Position numbers and translations under genes: made by a program
Source of the DNA: DYRG01 sp041161065
GTDB taxonomy: Bacteria > Pseudomonadota > Gammaproteobacteria > Beggiatoales > Beggiatoaceae
Length of the DNA stretch: 64,000 bases
Assembly (NCBI GenBank): GCA_041161065.1
Contig: JBEAVE010000010.1
Coordinates: 226,138 to 290,137, forward strand
Direction of reading: 5' to 3'
Part shown: positions 7,925 through 16,978 of the stretch, piece by piece
Layout of the letters: each line of letters begins with the position of its first letter
Numbering within the stretch: position 1 is the first letter of the stretch
Notes under the pieces: model-generated
What the model was told of the DNA's origin: nothing
Databases searched by the model: none
Seen by the model: only the letters and a program-made list of their open reading frames with translations

Positions 7925-8401
7925 TCACTTAGAATGTAATGGAAATCCTATCGTTTTTAATTCATCAATAATCATTTGAATTAACATCGGCATTTGCGCA
8001 GAAACAGGGGCAGATAATTCCATTCCCAAATCTATTTCTAGCGGTTCAACCCCAAATAACACCAACCGACGCGGCATAGAACTAGTTAAAGTTGCTGCCG
8101 CCAACACATCAGCCAAACCCACTTGATGAGGAGAAACTTTTGTACGAAAAAAAGTCGGAATTTGCTCATTTTCTAAACGCACAATTGTTCCCGCTGGCTT
8201 TCCTGTTTTAACCGCATCGACAATAATAATTTGCTCTGCTTCAGAAATCGGTGTTAAAAGCTCCATTCCCGACGTTCCTCCATCTAATATTTCTACATCA
8301 GATGGGATTTCAAATTGGGTTTCTAGTTGTTGAATGGCTTGAATTCCAACACCCTCGTCTTGCAAAATTAAATTACCAATCCCCAGCACTAAAATTTTCA
8401 T
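7925..8401 (-). CDS. [NiFe]-hydrogenase maturation protease (HyaD/HybD/HoxW type)
   Basis: This endopeptidase family removes the C-terminal peptide of the hydrogenase large subunit after nickel insertion. The 158-residue protein shows GIGNLILQDEGVG near the start, whose acidic residue is a nickel ligand, then DGGTSGMELL and the SPHQVG histidine. These are the three nickel-contact regions of the family. It precedes hybE in a two-gene unit. The target large subunit is not in the window. The sequence does not by itself tell whether it serves a Hox-type or an uptake hydrogenase. Confidence 0.9.
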   Translation of the reverse strand: MKILVLGIGNLILQDEGVGIQAIQQLETQFEIPSDVEILDGGTSGMELLTPISEAEQIIIVDAVKTGKPAGTIVRLENEQIPTFFRTKVSPHQVGLADVLAAATLTSSMPRRLVLFGVEPLEIDLGMELSAPVSAQMPMLIQMIIDELKTIGFPLHSK

Positions 8402-8434
8402 AGCAGTTGTTCACTTTATTAAGAAATAAAAAAA

Positions 8435-9643
8435 TTAAGTGCGATACTCAGCATTAATACGCACATAATCATAAGAAAAATCACAAGTCCAAACCTGAGT
8501 ATTTGAAATCCCTCGATGCAAATAAATTTGCACTACAATTTCTGCTGGTGACATTGCTTGATGCCCTTGTTCTTCTGTGTATTCAATTGCCCGTCCACCA
8601 TTTCTCACAATACACACATTATTCAAATAAATTTCCACTGCATTCAAATCAAGATTTTCTACCCCTGATCGACCAACTGCTGCCAAGATTCTTCCCCAAT
8701 TTGCATCGCTCGCAAAAAACGCAGTTTTTACCAATGGAGAATGTGCAATTGTATAAGCTACCTCTAAACATTCTTGCTCAGTTTTTCCTTTCAATACTTC
8801 AATTGTAATAAATTTAGTTGCTCCCTCACCATCTCGAACAATACTCTGCGCCAAATAAATGCAAACTTCTTCAAGCGTTGTTTGGAAAGTTTCTCTATTT
8901 TCATCATTAATAAAAACGCCACTTTTTCCCGTCGCCGCTAAAATACACGAATCATTTGTCGATGTGTCTCCGTCAATTGTAATTCGGTTAAAACTTTTCT
9001 CAACAGCTTGTTTCAAACATTCTTGCAAAATAGGCGTTTCAATTTTAGCATCAGTTGCAATAAAAGCTAACATTGTCGCCATATCTGGACGAATCATGCC
9101 CGCACCTTTTGCAATACCAGTAATAGTCACTGTTTTTCCATTTAATATTATTTCTCTTGAAACCCCTTTTGAAAGGGTATCAGTTGTCATAATTGCCCGT
9201 GCTGCTTTCAACCAATGTTGCTTATTTAATCCCTCTAATAAATCGGGCAAAATGCTTTCAATTTTCTCAATCGGTAAAGGCTGACCAATTACCCCTGTAG
9301 AAAACGGTAATACTTGAAATTGCTCGCATTTTCCAAGAATTGAAACAGAAGAACAACACCGTTTTGCATTATCTTTACCTGTTTCACCTGTTCCTGCATT
9401 TGCATTACCTGAATTGATTAACCAGAAACGAGGATTTGCTCGTTGTAAATGTTGTTTAGCGATTTCTACAGGTGCAGCACAAAACGCATTTTTTGTAAAG
9501 ACAGCCGCAAAGGTTGTTCCTTCAATAAATTCAAATAAAGTTACATCATCGCGGTCGGTTCTTTTAATGCCTGCACAAATGCTATTCAAACGCACACCTG
9601 CAATAGGTTTCAAATCAGTTGATTCAGTAAAATTAACGGGCAT
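8435..9643 (-). CDS. argJ: bifunctional glutamate N-acetyltransferase / ornithine acetyltransferase
   Basis: ArgJ transfers the acetyl group from N-acetylornithine to glutamate, recycling it in arginine synthesis. The self-cleavage site is visible in KGAGMIRPDMATMLAFI, with cleavage between Ala and Thr; the threonine becomes the catalytic nucleophile of the beta chain. The length of 402 residues is typical. No other arg gene is adjacent. It starts 18 bp from the end of the mechanosensitive channel gene, in the same direction. Whether it also uses acetyl-CoA cannot be read from sequence. Confidence 0.95.
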   Translation of the reverse strand: MPVNFTESTDLKPIAGVRLNSICAGIKRTDRDDVTLFEFIEGTTFAAVFTKNAFCAAPVEIAKQHLQRANPRFWLINSGNANAGTGETGKDNAKRCCSSVSILGKCEQFQVLPFSTGVIGQPLPIEKIESILPDLLEGLNKQHWLKAARAIMTTDTLSKGVSREIILNGKTVTITGIAKGAGMIRPDMATMLAFIATDAKIETPILQECLKQAVEKSFNRITIDGDTSTNDSCILAATGKSGVFINDENRETFQTTLEEVCIYLAQSIVRDGEGATKFITIEVLKGKTEQECLEVAYTIAHSPLVKTAFFASDANWGRILAAVGRSGVENLDLNAVEIYLNNVCIVRNGGRAIEYTEEQGHQAMSPAEIVVQIYLHRGISNTQVWTCDFSYDYVRINAEYRT

Positions 9644-9661
9644 AATTAAAGCACCTTTGTT

Positions 9662-12652
9662 TTAGGGAGTATTTGATAATTCATGATGAATATCCTCCAA
9701 TTTTTTCTTAAATTCGGGAGGAATTGTTCTAATATGAATATCTCGTTGTGGATAGGGTATAGAAATATTGTTTTCTTCAAATTTCCGCCAAACTGCAAAC
9801 AAGATTTCTGATTTGGTGGCAATATTATTTCCATATTTGAAATCGATGTAATATTGTAATCTAAAAATCACCGCAGAATCTCCCAAATTGGTTAAAAAAA
9901 CTTCAGGCGTGGGAGAACTAAGAACACTGGGCGTATTTAGTAACACATCTAAAAGAATTTTTTGAACCTTAAACGGATCATTTTCATAGGAAGCTCCTAC
10001 TTCCAAAACAATGCGAACTTTATTATCGTTTCGGGTTGCATTCGTAAAGGGGTGTGAAATCAATTCTGAATTAGGAATAATAACGTTTTTGTTATCAGGA
10101 GTTGTAATCATTAATGAACGAATTCCAATATTTTTTACTTCACCTGTGTAATCACCAATAAAAACAAAATCTCCTGATTTCAACGGGCGTTCTGCCAATA
10201 ATAATAAACCACTAATAAAATTACTGGCGATGTTTTGTAATCCAAACCCTAATCCTACCCCTAATGCACCTGCAAAAACCGTTAAAGTTGTTAATTTTAA
10301 TCCTACCAGTTGTAATGCAATGAAAAAACCAATTAAAACGATTGCATATTGTGTAAATGCGGATAAGCTATTTCTTACGCCAATATCGGCGATTCTAATA
10401 TAAATCCAACGATAAGAAATGCGCCGCATCCATTTACTTAACCAAATGACCACTGTAATTGCTGTTATTGAGAACAAAATCCCACCAATTTTTATAACAC
10501 TATCATCAAGTACAAATACCGTATAATTGAGGAAATTATATATCATTGCCCAATCAATATCTAATCCTTCTAATAGAATCCAAAACATTACAAAAAACAA
10601 ACTCACTAATGTAATTCTATATAAGATAGGTAAAATATCTTGTTCCCATAATAAACTATAATTTCCTCCATGTTTCTTCACATATTCTTTAAAATATTCA
10701 AATAGATCACCAATGTATCCTCTACAGATTAACCATATTGTAAAAATGAAGATAAACCAAATCAAAAAGTAAGCAACTTTCCACGCCAAATTAACGTAAC
10801 CAATAATGCCAAGAATACCCATTGCTAAGACATTAATAGGTAACAACAATGTACTCAAACGAAAGATTAAAATCCAATAACGGCGGACTTGTTTCTCCTG
10901 CATAACACGAATGAAAATATGTCTAATTCTAATGAGAGGAAAGACCGTAATCATTAGAAATAACATATAAATGCTATCGTTAATTTCTTTAATGAGTGGA
11001 GACAGTTCTAATATATGAATTAAAATAGTTATACTACTAAAAATACCAATCAGTAGAAATACCCAGCGTAATTGTTTGTAAAGATGTTCATCTCGATATT
11101 CCTCTTTTGTAAAAGGCGAAACGAGAAACTCCCACGCCAAATCCATTGGAATCCGAATTCCTAACCATATAATCGTTAAACTTAATACGAGAAAACTCGT
11201 TGAAATACTAAAATTTGCAATCAAAACTAACACCGCTAAAATACTACTCAATGCCAAAGCAATCAAATTATGTTTTAATAGCCGAAACAAAACAAATAGG
11301 TTGTTTTCAAGAAAACTTCTATTTTCTATTGTAATGGTGGTTAGATTTGAAATCTTACTATCCGCGTATTTTTGTAACCTATTTAAAATCAGTAATATGA
11401 TAAGTGAAACTAAAGAAAACATGAGCCAGCTTTTAGGTTGCATTTGTTTCAAATCATATTCACCATCAACTACCGCTTTTTGGATTTGTTTTCCTAAAAC
11501 ATCTGGAATTTTTAGAATATCATCTAATAAATTCTCCCACCCCTTCACGTTATCTGGCAATTGACGGTATTTAAACAAATATCGCCGCGACATTTCCTTA
11601 GTTATATGATTGATTGTTTCTTTATAATTTTCTATTGATTTAGTTAATTCAAGAAACGTTTTTCGTTGATTATCAATATGGATAATTAATGTGTCTAGCA
11701 ATTTCTTTTCTTCCTGAGCAAATTCTTTATTTTTACCATAAAGATTGAAATTATTTAGGCGATTGTCTGCCAACTTGCTATTTTGAGAAAGAATGTTCAA
11801 TTTTTCTTGTAACGCATTTTGGAACAACTTTGATTTTTCATAATGTTCTTCCAATACTTTCAATGCCTCGTTCCAATAAGGTAGCGCGATTTGAAAAACA
11901 TCTTTAGAAAGTTGGCTATTGATATTTTGTAGTTGATTTGTAATTTTAGAAATCGTTAATTGGCGATTGTTTAATTGAATTTGCTCTTGAAAATTTAAAA
12001 TTTGCGCCTCGAGAAGGTTTTTCTCAATGGAAGTAACACTCGAATTTTTAGAGGTTAGTTCATCTAATTTTGCCTGCAATTGCTTTATTGATTCGGTATA
12101 TTCTTGCGTCAAATTTTTAGTGCGGGTTTCTAAGTCCTGATTTTGCAATTTTTGATTTAATTCATTTAACTGTTTATCCCATGTTTTTGCATTTTTTAGT
12201 TGCACAGAAAGTTCTTTTAAGTTTTTCTCAATATCGGGAATAGATAATTTAGCCCGTTCAAGGCGTTCAGATTGTAATTTGATTTGATTTTGCAAGGTTT
12301 CAACGCCCGCTTGATCGATATTTTCTTCAGATTTATCGATAGCTTGTTTTTTAAGTTCATCTAAACTTTCTTTAAGGGCAGTAATTGCTCTTTTGCTCTC
12401 CTCTATTTCTTGATAAGCATTATCTTTATTGAGAGAAAGATTCTTAATTTTTAATTGATAATCTTGAATGGCAGCACTTGATTTTTCTAATTCGCTGTCT
12501 GGGATTTTGCCGAACTTTTCAAAATTAGCCAATTGCTGTTGCCAAATTTGTTGTTTTTCTTCTAATGATCCACTCACAACAGATGGAGAATCTGCCGCAA
12601 ATGTTATATTAAAGCTAGAAATGATTAAATATAACCATAATCCGTATTTCAT
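9662..12652 (-). CDS. large mechanosensitive channel (MscK/MscS superfamily)
   Basis: The 996-residue protein has a signal peptide (residues 1-19), a long predicted coiled-coil periplasmic domain to about residue 340, many transmembrane helices from about 410 to 830 and a C-terminal MscS core. The pore-lining helix is AGALGVGLGFGLQNIASNFISG, given here in two parts: AGALGVGLGFG then LQNIASNFISG. It is followed by the beta domain starting PLKSGDFVFIGDYTGEV. Such channels release solutes on hypo-osmotic shock. The size and plan match MscK/MscM. The start codon overlaps the end of hemH by 4 bp (ATGA), indicating coupled translation. Confidence 0.92.
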   Translation of the reverse strand: MKYGLWLYLIISSFNITFAADSPSVVSGSLEEKQQIWQQQLANFEKFGKIPDSELEKSSAAIQDYQLKIKNLSLNKDNAYQEIEESKRAITALKESLDELKKQAIDKSEENIDQAGVETLQNQIKLQSERLERAKLSIPDIEKNLKELSVQLKNAKTWDKQLNELNQKLQNQDLETRTKNLTQEYTESIKQLQAKLDELTSKNSSVTSIEKNLLEAQILNFQEQIQLNNRQLTISKITNQLQNINSQLSKDVFQIALPYWNEALKVLEEHYEKSKLFQNALQEKLNILSQNSKLADNRLNNFNLYGKNKEFAQEEKKLLDTLIIHIDNQRKTFLELTKSIENYKETINHITKEMSRRYLFKYRQLPDNVKGWENLLDDILKIPDVLGKQIQKAVVDGEYDLKQMQPKSWLMFSLVSLIILLILNRLQKYADSKISNLTTITIENRSFLENNLFVLFRLLKHNLIALALSSILAVLVLIANFSISTSFLVLSLTIIWLGIRIPMDLAWEFLVSPFTKEEYRDEHLYKQLRWVFLLIGIFSSITILIHILELSPLIKEINDSIYMLFLMITVFPLIRIRHIFIRVMQEKQVRRYWILIFRLSTLLLPINVLAMGILGIIGYVNLAWKVAYFLIWFIFIFTIWLICRGYIGDLFEYFKEYVKKHGGNYSLLWEQDILPILYRITLVSLFFVMFWILLEGLDIDWAMIYNFLNYTVFVLDDSVIKIGGILFSITAITVVIWLSKWMRRISYRWIYIRIADIGVRNSLSAFTQYAIVLIGFFIALQLVGLKLTTLTVFAGALGVGLGFGLQNIASNFISGLLLLAERPLKSGDFVFIGDYTGEVKNIGIRSLMITTPDNKNVIIPNSELISHPFTNATRNDNKVRIVLEVGASYENDPFKVQKILLDVLLNTPSVLSSPTPEVFLTNLGDSAVIFRLQYYIDFKYGNNIATKSEILFAVWRKFEENNISIPYPQRDIHIRTIPPEFKKKLEDIHHELSNTP

Positions 12653-13728
12653 AAAACTGATTTCTCCATTTCTAAAAACAATTTTTGACGTTGTTGGGGA
12701 TTAGAGGTTGTTTCCCAACCTTGTAAATGCTGTAAAAGCAATTTTGCAAGGGCTTCAATATGAAATGGTTGAGCATTAAGGGCGGGAATGTAATAAAATT
12801 GCTTTCCCCCATTATTTAAAAAAAGTTGGCGATTTTGTTGATCAATTTCTTCTAAAGTTTCTAAACAATCGGCGGAAAAACCCGGACAAATAATGCTCAC
12901 GCTAGAAATCCCTTGTTGGGGGAGTTGTTCTAAGGTTTTATCGGTGTAAGGTTGCAACCATTCTTGTCGACCAAAACGGGATTGAAAAGTAACGAGATAG
13001 TCTTCTTTTTTCAAATGGAGTTGTTCTGCGACTAAACGGGCGGTTTTTTGGCAATGGCAGAAATAAGGATCGCCCGCTAAAAAGGTTGATTTGGGAATGC
13101 CGTGAAATGAAAATAAAAGTTTCTGGGTTTTGCCATTTGTTTCCCAATGTTCTTGAATACTTTGCGCTAATGCTTTAATGTAGAAATCCCAATCATGATA
13201 ATTTGAAATAAAGCGTAATTGAGGAATCCACCGCCACTGTTGTAATGTTTTGCTCACGGCATCAAAGGTAGAACCGACCGTTGCCGATGCGTATTGCGGA
13301 TAAAGAGGCAAAATGAGTAATTTTTCAACGCCTGCTTTTTTAAGATTTTCAAGGGCTTGTGCAATCGAAGGTGTGCCATAACGCATGCCCAACTCGATTT
13401 TAACCAAAAGATGCGGATTTAAATATTTTTCGAGTGCATCGCGTTGTTGTTGCGCAATATTAAGCAGCGGCGATCCCTGAGAAGTCCAAATTTGTTGATA
13501 AACGTGGGCGGCTTTGCGCGGACGCAACCGTAAAATCACGCCGTGCAAAATCATTTTCCACAGCCAACGCGGCATTTCAACCACGCGCGGATCGGCTAAA
13601 AATTCGCCCAAATAACGCCGCAAAGCCCGCGTGGTCGGCGCATCAGGCGTGCCCAAATTCGTGATTAAAATCCCCAGCGGCGGACGGCTCTCATGCGTCA
13701 TTGCCGATCCGCTAAAATGCAAAGTCAT
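12649..13728 (-). CDS. hemH: ferrochelatase
   Basis: HemH inserts ferrous iron into protoporphyrin IX, the last step of haem synthesis. The sequence has the N-terminal LGILITNLGTPDAPT, the catalytic-histidine motif LFSFHGIP near residue 205 and GDPYFCHCQKTA just after. The product is 359 residues, or 350 if translation starts at the second Met (MTHESRPP), which matches the usual family start better. It overlaps the downstream channel gene by 4 bp and is divergent from hoxF across a 195-bp gap. Haem is needed by the diheme peroxidase at the window start. Confidence 0.95.
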   Translation of the reverse strand: MTLHFSGSAMTHESRPPLGILITNLGTPDAPTTRALRRYLGEFLADPRVVEMPRWLWKMILHGVILRLRPRKAAHVYQQIWTSQGSPLLNIAQQQRDALEKYLNPHLLVKIELGMRYGTPSIAQALENLKKAGVEKLLILPLYPQYASATVGSTFDAVSKTLQQWRWIPQLRFISNYHDWDFYIKALAQSIQEHWETNGKTQKLLFSFHGIPKSTFLAGDPYFCHCQKTARLVAEQLHLKKEDYLVTFQSRFGRQEWLQPYTDKTLEQLPQQGISSVSIICPGFSADCLETLEEIDQQNRQLFLNNGGKQFYYIPALNAQPFHIEALAKLLLQHLQGWETTSNPQQRQKLFLEMEKSVL

Positions 13729-13923
13729 CTCAAAAATCCCGTTGAAAAGTTTTAGAATTATGCCAAAAAAAATAGAAAAATGGGCACTCTTTTTTATTTC
13801 AGAGGCAACATCATGTAAAATAAAAAAATGCTTTGTCTGATTCCCTTGTAAAATACGCCGACATAAATGTTGTTATTTGACGTGGGTATTATTTTCGCCG
13901 CACAAACAAAAAAGGATACACTT

Positions 13924-15699
13924 ATGGATTGGGTTGATTTGGAAACCATTTTAACAGTAGAACAAAACCAGCCGCATTATTTATTGCAAATGTTACGTCG
14001 AGTGCAAGAAAAATATGGCTATATTTCCTCGCAAGCAATGGATTTCTTCGCCGAGAAACTTCATCTCCCTTTAACAAAAGTACAAGGGGTGGTAAGTTTC
14101 TATAGTTTGCTGCGAACAACGCCTCGACAATACGATATTTTATTTAGCGATAACATCATCGAGCAACTCAATGGGAAAGAACGCCTCATGACAATGCTCA
14201 TGAATAAGTTAGGTGTGACATTAGGAAAAGTTCGTGAAGATGGGCGAGTTTGTATTGATAATACCGCGTGCATTGGTATGAGCGATCAAGGCATTTCTGC
14301 GTTAGTTAATGGGATTACAATTACCCATTTGAACGACGCGCGCATTGAGGAAATGGCAACCCTTATTGAAAAACAAATTCCTATTACAAACTGGTCGCCC
14401 GAATGGTTTGAAGTGCGGAACAACATTCAACGCACAAATATTTTATTAAGATCGGATTTTAAGGCGGGTTCTGCACTAAAAATACTCAAAGAACAGGGTG
14501 TAGAAAAAATCATGGAATCCTTAAAAATAGCCGCGATTCGAGGCTGTGGGGGCGCGGGTTTTCCTTTACATAGTAAATGGGATTTCTGCCGTCAAACACC
14601 CGCAGATGAACGATTCGTCGTTTGTAATGCCGATGAAGGTGAACCGGGTACATTCAAAGATCGCGTTTTATTACAAAGTTATCCTGAATTAGTTTTTGAA
14701 GGTATGACATTATGTGCAAAAGTGATTGGTGCAACACAAGGTTTCTTATATTTGCGGGGTGAATATCGTTATTTGTTACCCGCATTAGAACAGAAACTCG
14801 ATGAGTTGAGAAAACAGCAATTACTAGGCAATCATATTTTGGGAGAAACAGATTTTAATTTTGATATAAAAATATTTCTAGGAGCGGGTTCTTATGTTTG
14901 TGGGGCAGAAACCGCGCTAATTGAATCATTACATGGTAATAGAGGTGTGCCGCGCCGACGTTTGCCATATCCAGTGCATCAAGGTTATAACAAAAAGCCA
15001 ACGGTTGTGAATAATGTAGAAACCTTTTGTTCGGCGGTAAAAGCCTTAATATTGGGGGAGGAAAACTTTGCAAACATGGGGACAGAAAAATCGCATGGAA
15101 CTAAACTTTTAAGTATTAGTGGTGATTGTGAGAAACCGGGTATTTATGAGTTTGAATATGGGGTTTCTGTGCGGGAAGTATTAGAAAGCTGTGGGGCAGG
15201 TATTTCGAAGGTGCAAATGGTGCAAAATTCGGGTCCCGCAGGCACTAGTTTATCACCTGAAGATTTTGATCGAAAAGTCGCGTTTGAAGATGTAAATTCG
15301 ACAGGTTCAATTATGATTTTTAATCGTGAGAGAGATATTTTAGAAATTGTTCAGAATTTTGCGGATTTCTTTGTGCATGAAAGTTGTGGTTTTTGTACAC
15401 CTTGTCGAGTGGGCACATCTATTCTTAAAAACTTGGTGCAAAAAGTGAGAAAAGGACACGGTTCAACTGTTGATTTGAAAGAAATGGAAGATTTGAGCAA
15501 CTTGATTAAGCAAACGGCGCATTGTGGTTTAGGAATGACTGCAACGAATCATCTTTCTGAAACGCTAAAAAAATTCCCTCATGTTTATAAGAACCGTTTG
15601 CATAATAGCGAAAGTTTGCACCCTACTTTTGATTTGGACGCGGCATTAGAAGATGCTCGCCAAATAACCCATCGACAAGATGCGGCAGCGCATTTATAA
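13924..15699 (+). CDS. hoxF: NAD-reducing hydrogenase diaphorase subunit
   Basis: HoxF is the FMN- and NAD-binding subunit of the soluble bidirectional [NiFe]-hydrogenase. The N-terminal 150 residues are NuoE-like. Only two cysteines remain of the cluster set (VCIDNTACIGMS), as fused HoxF proteins commonly lack the full four. The NuoF-like part has GCGGAGFPLHSKW, CNADEGEPGTFKDR and GAGSYVCGAETALIESL for FMN/NAD, then ESCGFCTPCRVG and a distal HCGLG for a [4Fe-4S] cluster. ATG 13924, after AAAAGGA, gives 591 residues and is preferred to an upstream start at 13867. First gene of hoxFUY. Confidence 0.95.
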   Translation: MDWVDLETILTVEQNQPHYLLQMLRRVQEKYGYISSQAMDFFAEKLHLPLTKVQGVVSFYSLLRTTPRQYDILFSDNIIEQLNGKERLMTMLMNKLGVTLGKVREDGRVCIDNTACIGMSDQGISALVNGITITHLNDARIEEMATLIEKQIPITNWSPEWFEVRNNIQRTNILLRSDFKAGSALKILKEQGVEKIMESLKIAAIRGCGGAGFPLHSKWDFCRQTPADERFVVCNADEGEPGTFKDRVLLQSYPELVFEGMTLCAKVIGATQGFLYLRGEYRYLLPALEQKLDELRKQQLLGNHILGETDFNFDIKIFLGAGSYVCGAETALIESLHGNRGVPRRRLPYPVHQGYNKKPTVVNNVETFCSAVKALILGEENFANMGTEKSHGTKLLSISGDCEKPGIYEFEYGVSVREVLESCGAGISKVQMVQNSGPAGTSLSPEDFDRKVAFEDVNSTGSIMIFNRERDILEIVQNFADFFVHESCGFCTPCRVGTSILKNLVQKVRKGHGSTVDLKEMEDLSNLIKQTAHCGLGMTATNHLSETLKKFPHVYKNRLHNSESLHPTFDLDAALEDARQITHRQDAAAHL

Positions 15700-15714
15700 A
15701 TTTGAGGAACTTTT

Positions 15715-16443
15715 ATGGAAAATACGATTACAATTGATGATCAAATAATCCCTTTTAAACCCGATCAAACAATTATGGACGCGGCAATGGCAGCAGAGGT
15801 TTATATTCCGCATTTGTGCCATAATCCAGCTTTTGAGCCACACGGTAGTTGTCGGCTTTGTGTTGTGAAAGTCAATGGGCGGTTAATTTCCTCTTGTACA
15901 ACTAAAGCAACAGCCGGTCAAACAATAGAGAACAACACCCCCGAATTACAAACCCATCGACGTTGTTTGACACAAATGCTTTTTGTCGAAGGAAATCATG
16001 TTTGTCCGGGTTGTGAAAAAAGCGGGAGTTGTCAATTACAAGCCGTTGCTTATTATACAGAAATGCTTTCACCACGTTTTCAACATTTCTATCCCTATCG
16101 TGAATTAGATGCGTCACACCCTGACGTGATTGTTGATTTCAATCGTTGTATTCTTTGTGAATTATGTGTGCGGGCAAGCAAACTGATAGATAAGAAAAAC
16201 GTTTTTGCAATTAGTGGACGCGGGATTAAATCTCATTTGATTATTAATTCACCAACCGGTAAATTAGGGGATAGCAATTTAAGTATTCATGATAAGGCTG
16301 TTGAGGTTTGTCCGGTGGGTGCAATTATGAAACGAAAACAGGGGTATGCTGCACCGATTGGAAAGCGTTTCTACGACCAAGCACCAATTGATGAAATGGG
16401 CGATATTGCAGAACCTCACGCAGGAGCAAAACATCATGACTAA
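15715..16443 (+). CDS. hoxU: NAD-reducing hydrogenase diaphorase electron-transfer subunit
   Basis: HoxU relays electrons between HoxF and HoxY and resembles the N-terminus of NuoG. The 242-residue protein has a [2Fe-2S] ferredoxin domain (cysteines in CHNPAFEPHGSCRLC and a later SSCTTKA). A His-Cys3 cluster follows (NHVCPGCEKSGSCQL), then a [4Fe-4S] motif CILCELC with a partner Cys in EVCPVGA. It begins 15 bp after hoxF and GAGGAA precedes its start. Its last 8 bp overlap the hoxY start. Confidence 0.95.
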   Translation: MENTITIDDQIIPFKPDQTIMDAAMAAEVYIPHLCHNPAFEPHGSCRLCVVKVNGRLISSCTTKATAGQTIENNTPELQTHRRCLTQMLFVEGNHVCPGCEKSGSCQLQAVAYYTEMLSPRFQHFYPYRELDASHPDVIVDFNRCILCELCVRASKLIDKKNVFAISGRGIKSHLIINSPTGKLGDSNLSIHDKAVEVCPVGAIMKRKQGYAAPIGKRFYDQAPIDEMGDIAEPHAGAKHHD

Positions 16444-16975
16444 AAAACTGAAAGTTGCAACGGCTTCATTAGCGGGTTGTTTTGGTTGTCATATGTCATT
16501 TCTGGATATTGATGAAAAACTCCTGCCTTTATCAGAGAAAATTGAGTTTGATCGCACGCCCATTACCGATATTAAAATGGTAGGAAAATGTGATATTGGT
16601 ATTATTGAAGGCGGGGTTTGTAATGCAGAGAATGTTCATGTATTAAAAGCCTTTCGTGAAAACTGTAGCATTTTGATTGCAATGGGGGCGTGTGCTATCA
16701 ATGGTGGTGTGCCCGCCTTGAGAAATCATTATTCATTAGAAAGTTGTTTAGAGGAAGCGTATTTGAACGGGATAGGATTAGAAAACGCTCAAATCCCTAA
16801 TGATCCTGAAATCCCTTTATTGCTAAATAAGGTTCACCCATTGCATGAAGTGGTTACAATTGATTATTTCTTGCCCGGTTGTCCACCTTCTGCGGAAGCG
16901 ATTTGGACTTTCTTAAATGAATTGCTTGCAGGACAAACCATCAAATTGCCCTATCAAGCCTTACATTTTGATTAA
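16436..16975 (+). CDS. hoxY: [NiFe]-hydrogenase small subunit, Hox type
   Basis: HoxY carries the proximal [4Fe-4S] cluster that passes electrons to the NiFe site in HoxH. The 179-residue protein shows the cluster cysteines in AGCFGCHMSFLD, in GVCNAEN, in MGACAIN and in LPGCPPSAE. ATG 16436 is chosen because it begins the conserved MTKKLKVATASLAGC and follows AGGAG; it overlaps hoxU by 8 bp. The expected next gene, hoxH for the large subunit, is absent: a c-di-GMP signalling gene begins 4 bp later. Confidence 0.94.
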   Translation: MTKKLKVATASLAGCFGCHMSFLDIDEKLLPLSEKIEFDRTPITDIKMVGKCDIGIIEGGVCNAENVHVLKAFRENCSILIAMGACAINGGVPALRNHYSLESCLEEAYLNGIGLENAQIPNDPEIPLLLNKVHPLHEVVTIDYFLPGCPPSAEAIWTFLNELLAGQTIKLPYQALHFD

Positions 16976-16978
16976 ATT

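Noticed and set aside
13924..14400. Loss of cluster cysteines in the NuoE-like part of HoxF as a defect
   Set aside because: The first cysteine pair is generally missing in fused HoxF proteins as far as I recall, so the two remaining cysteines (with Ser in the GMxDQ position) are not clear evidence of inactivation.
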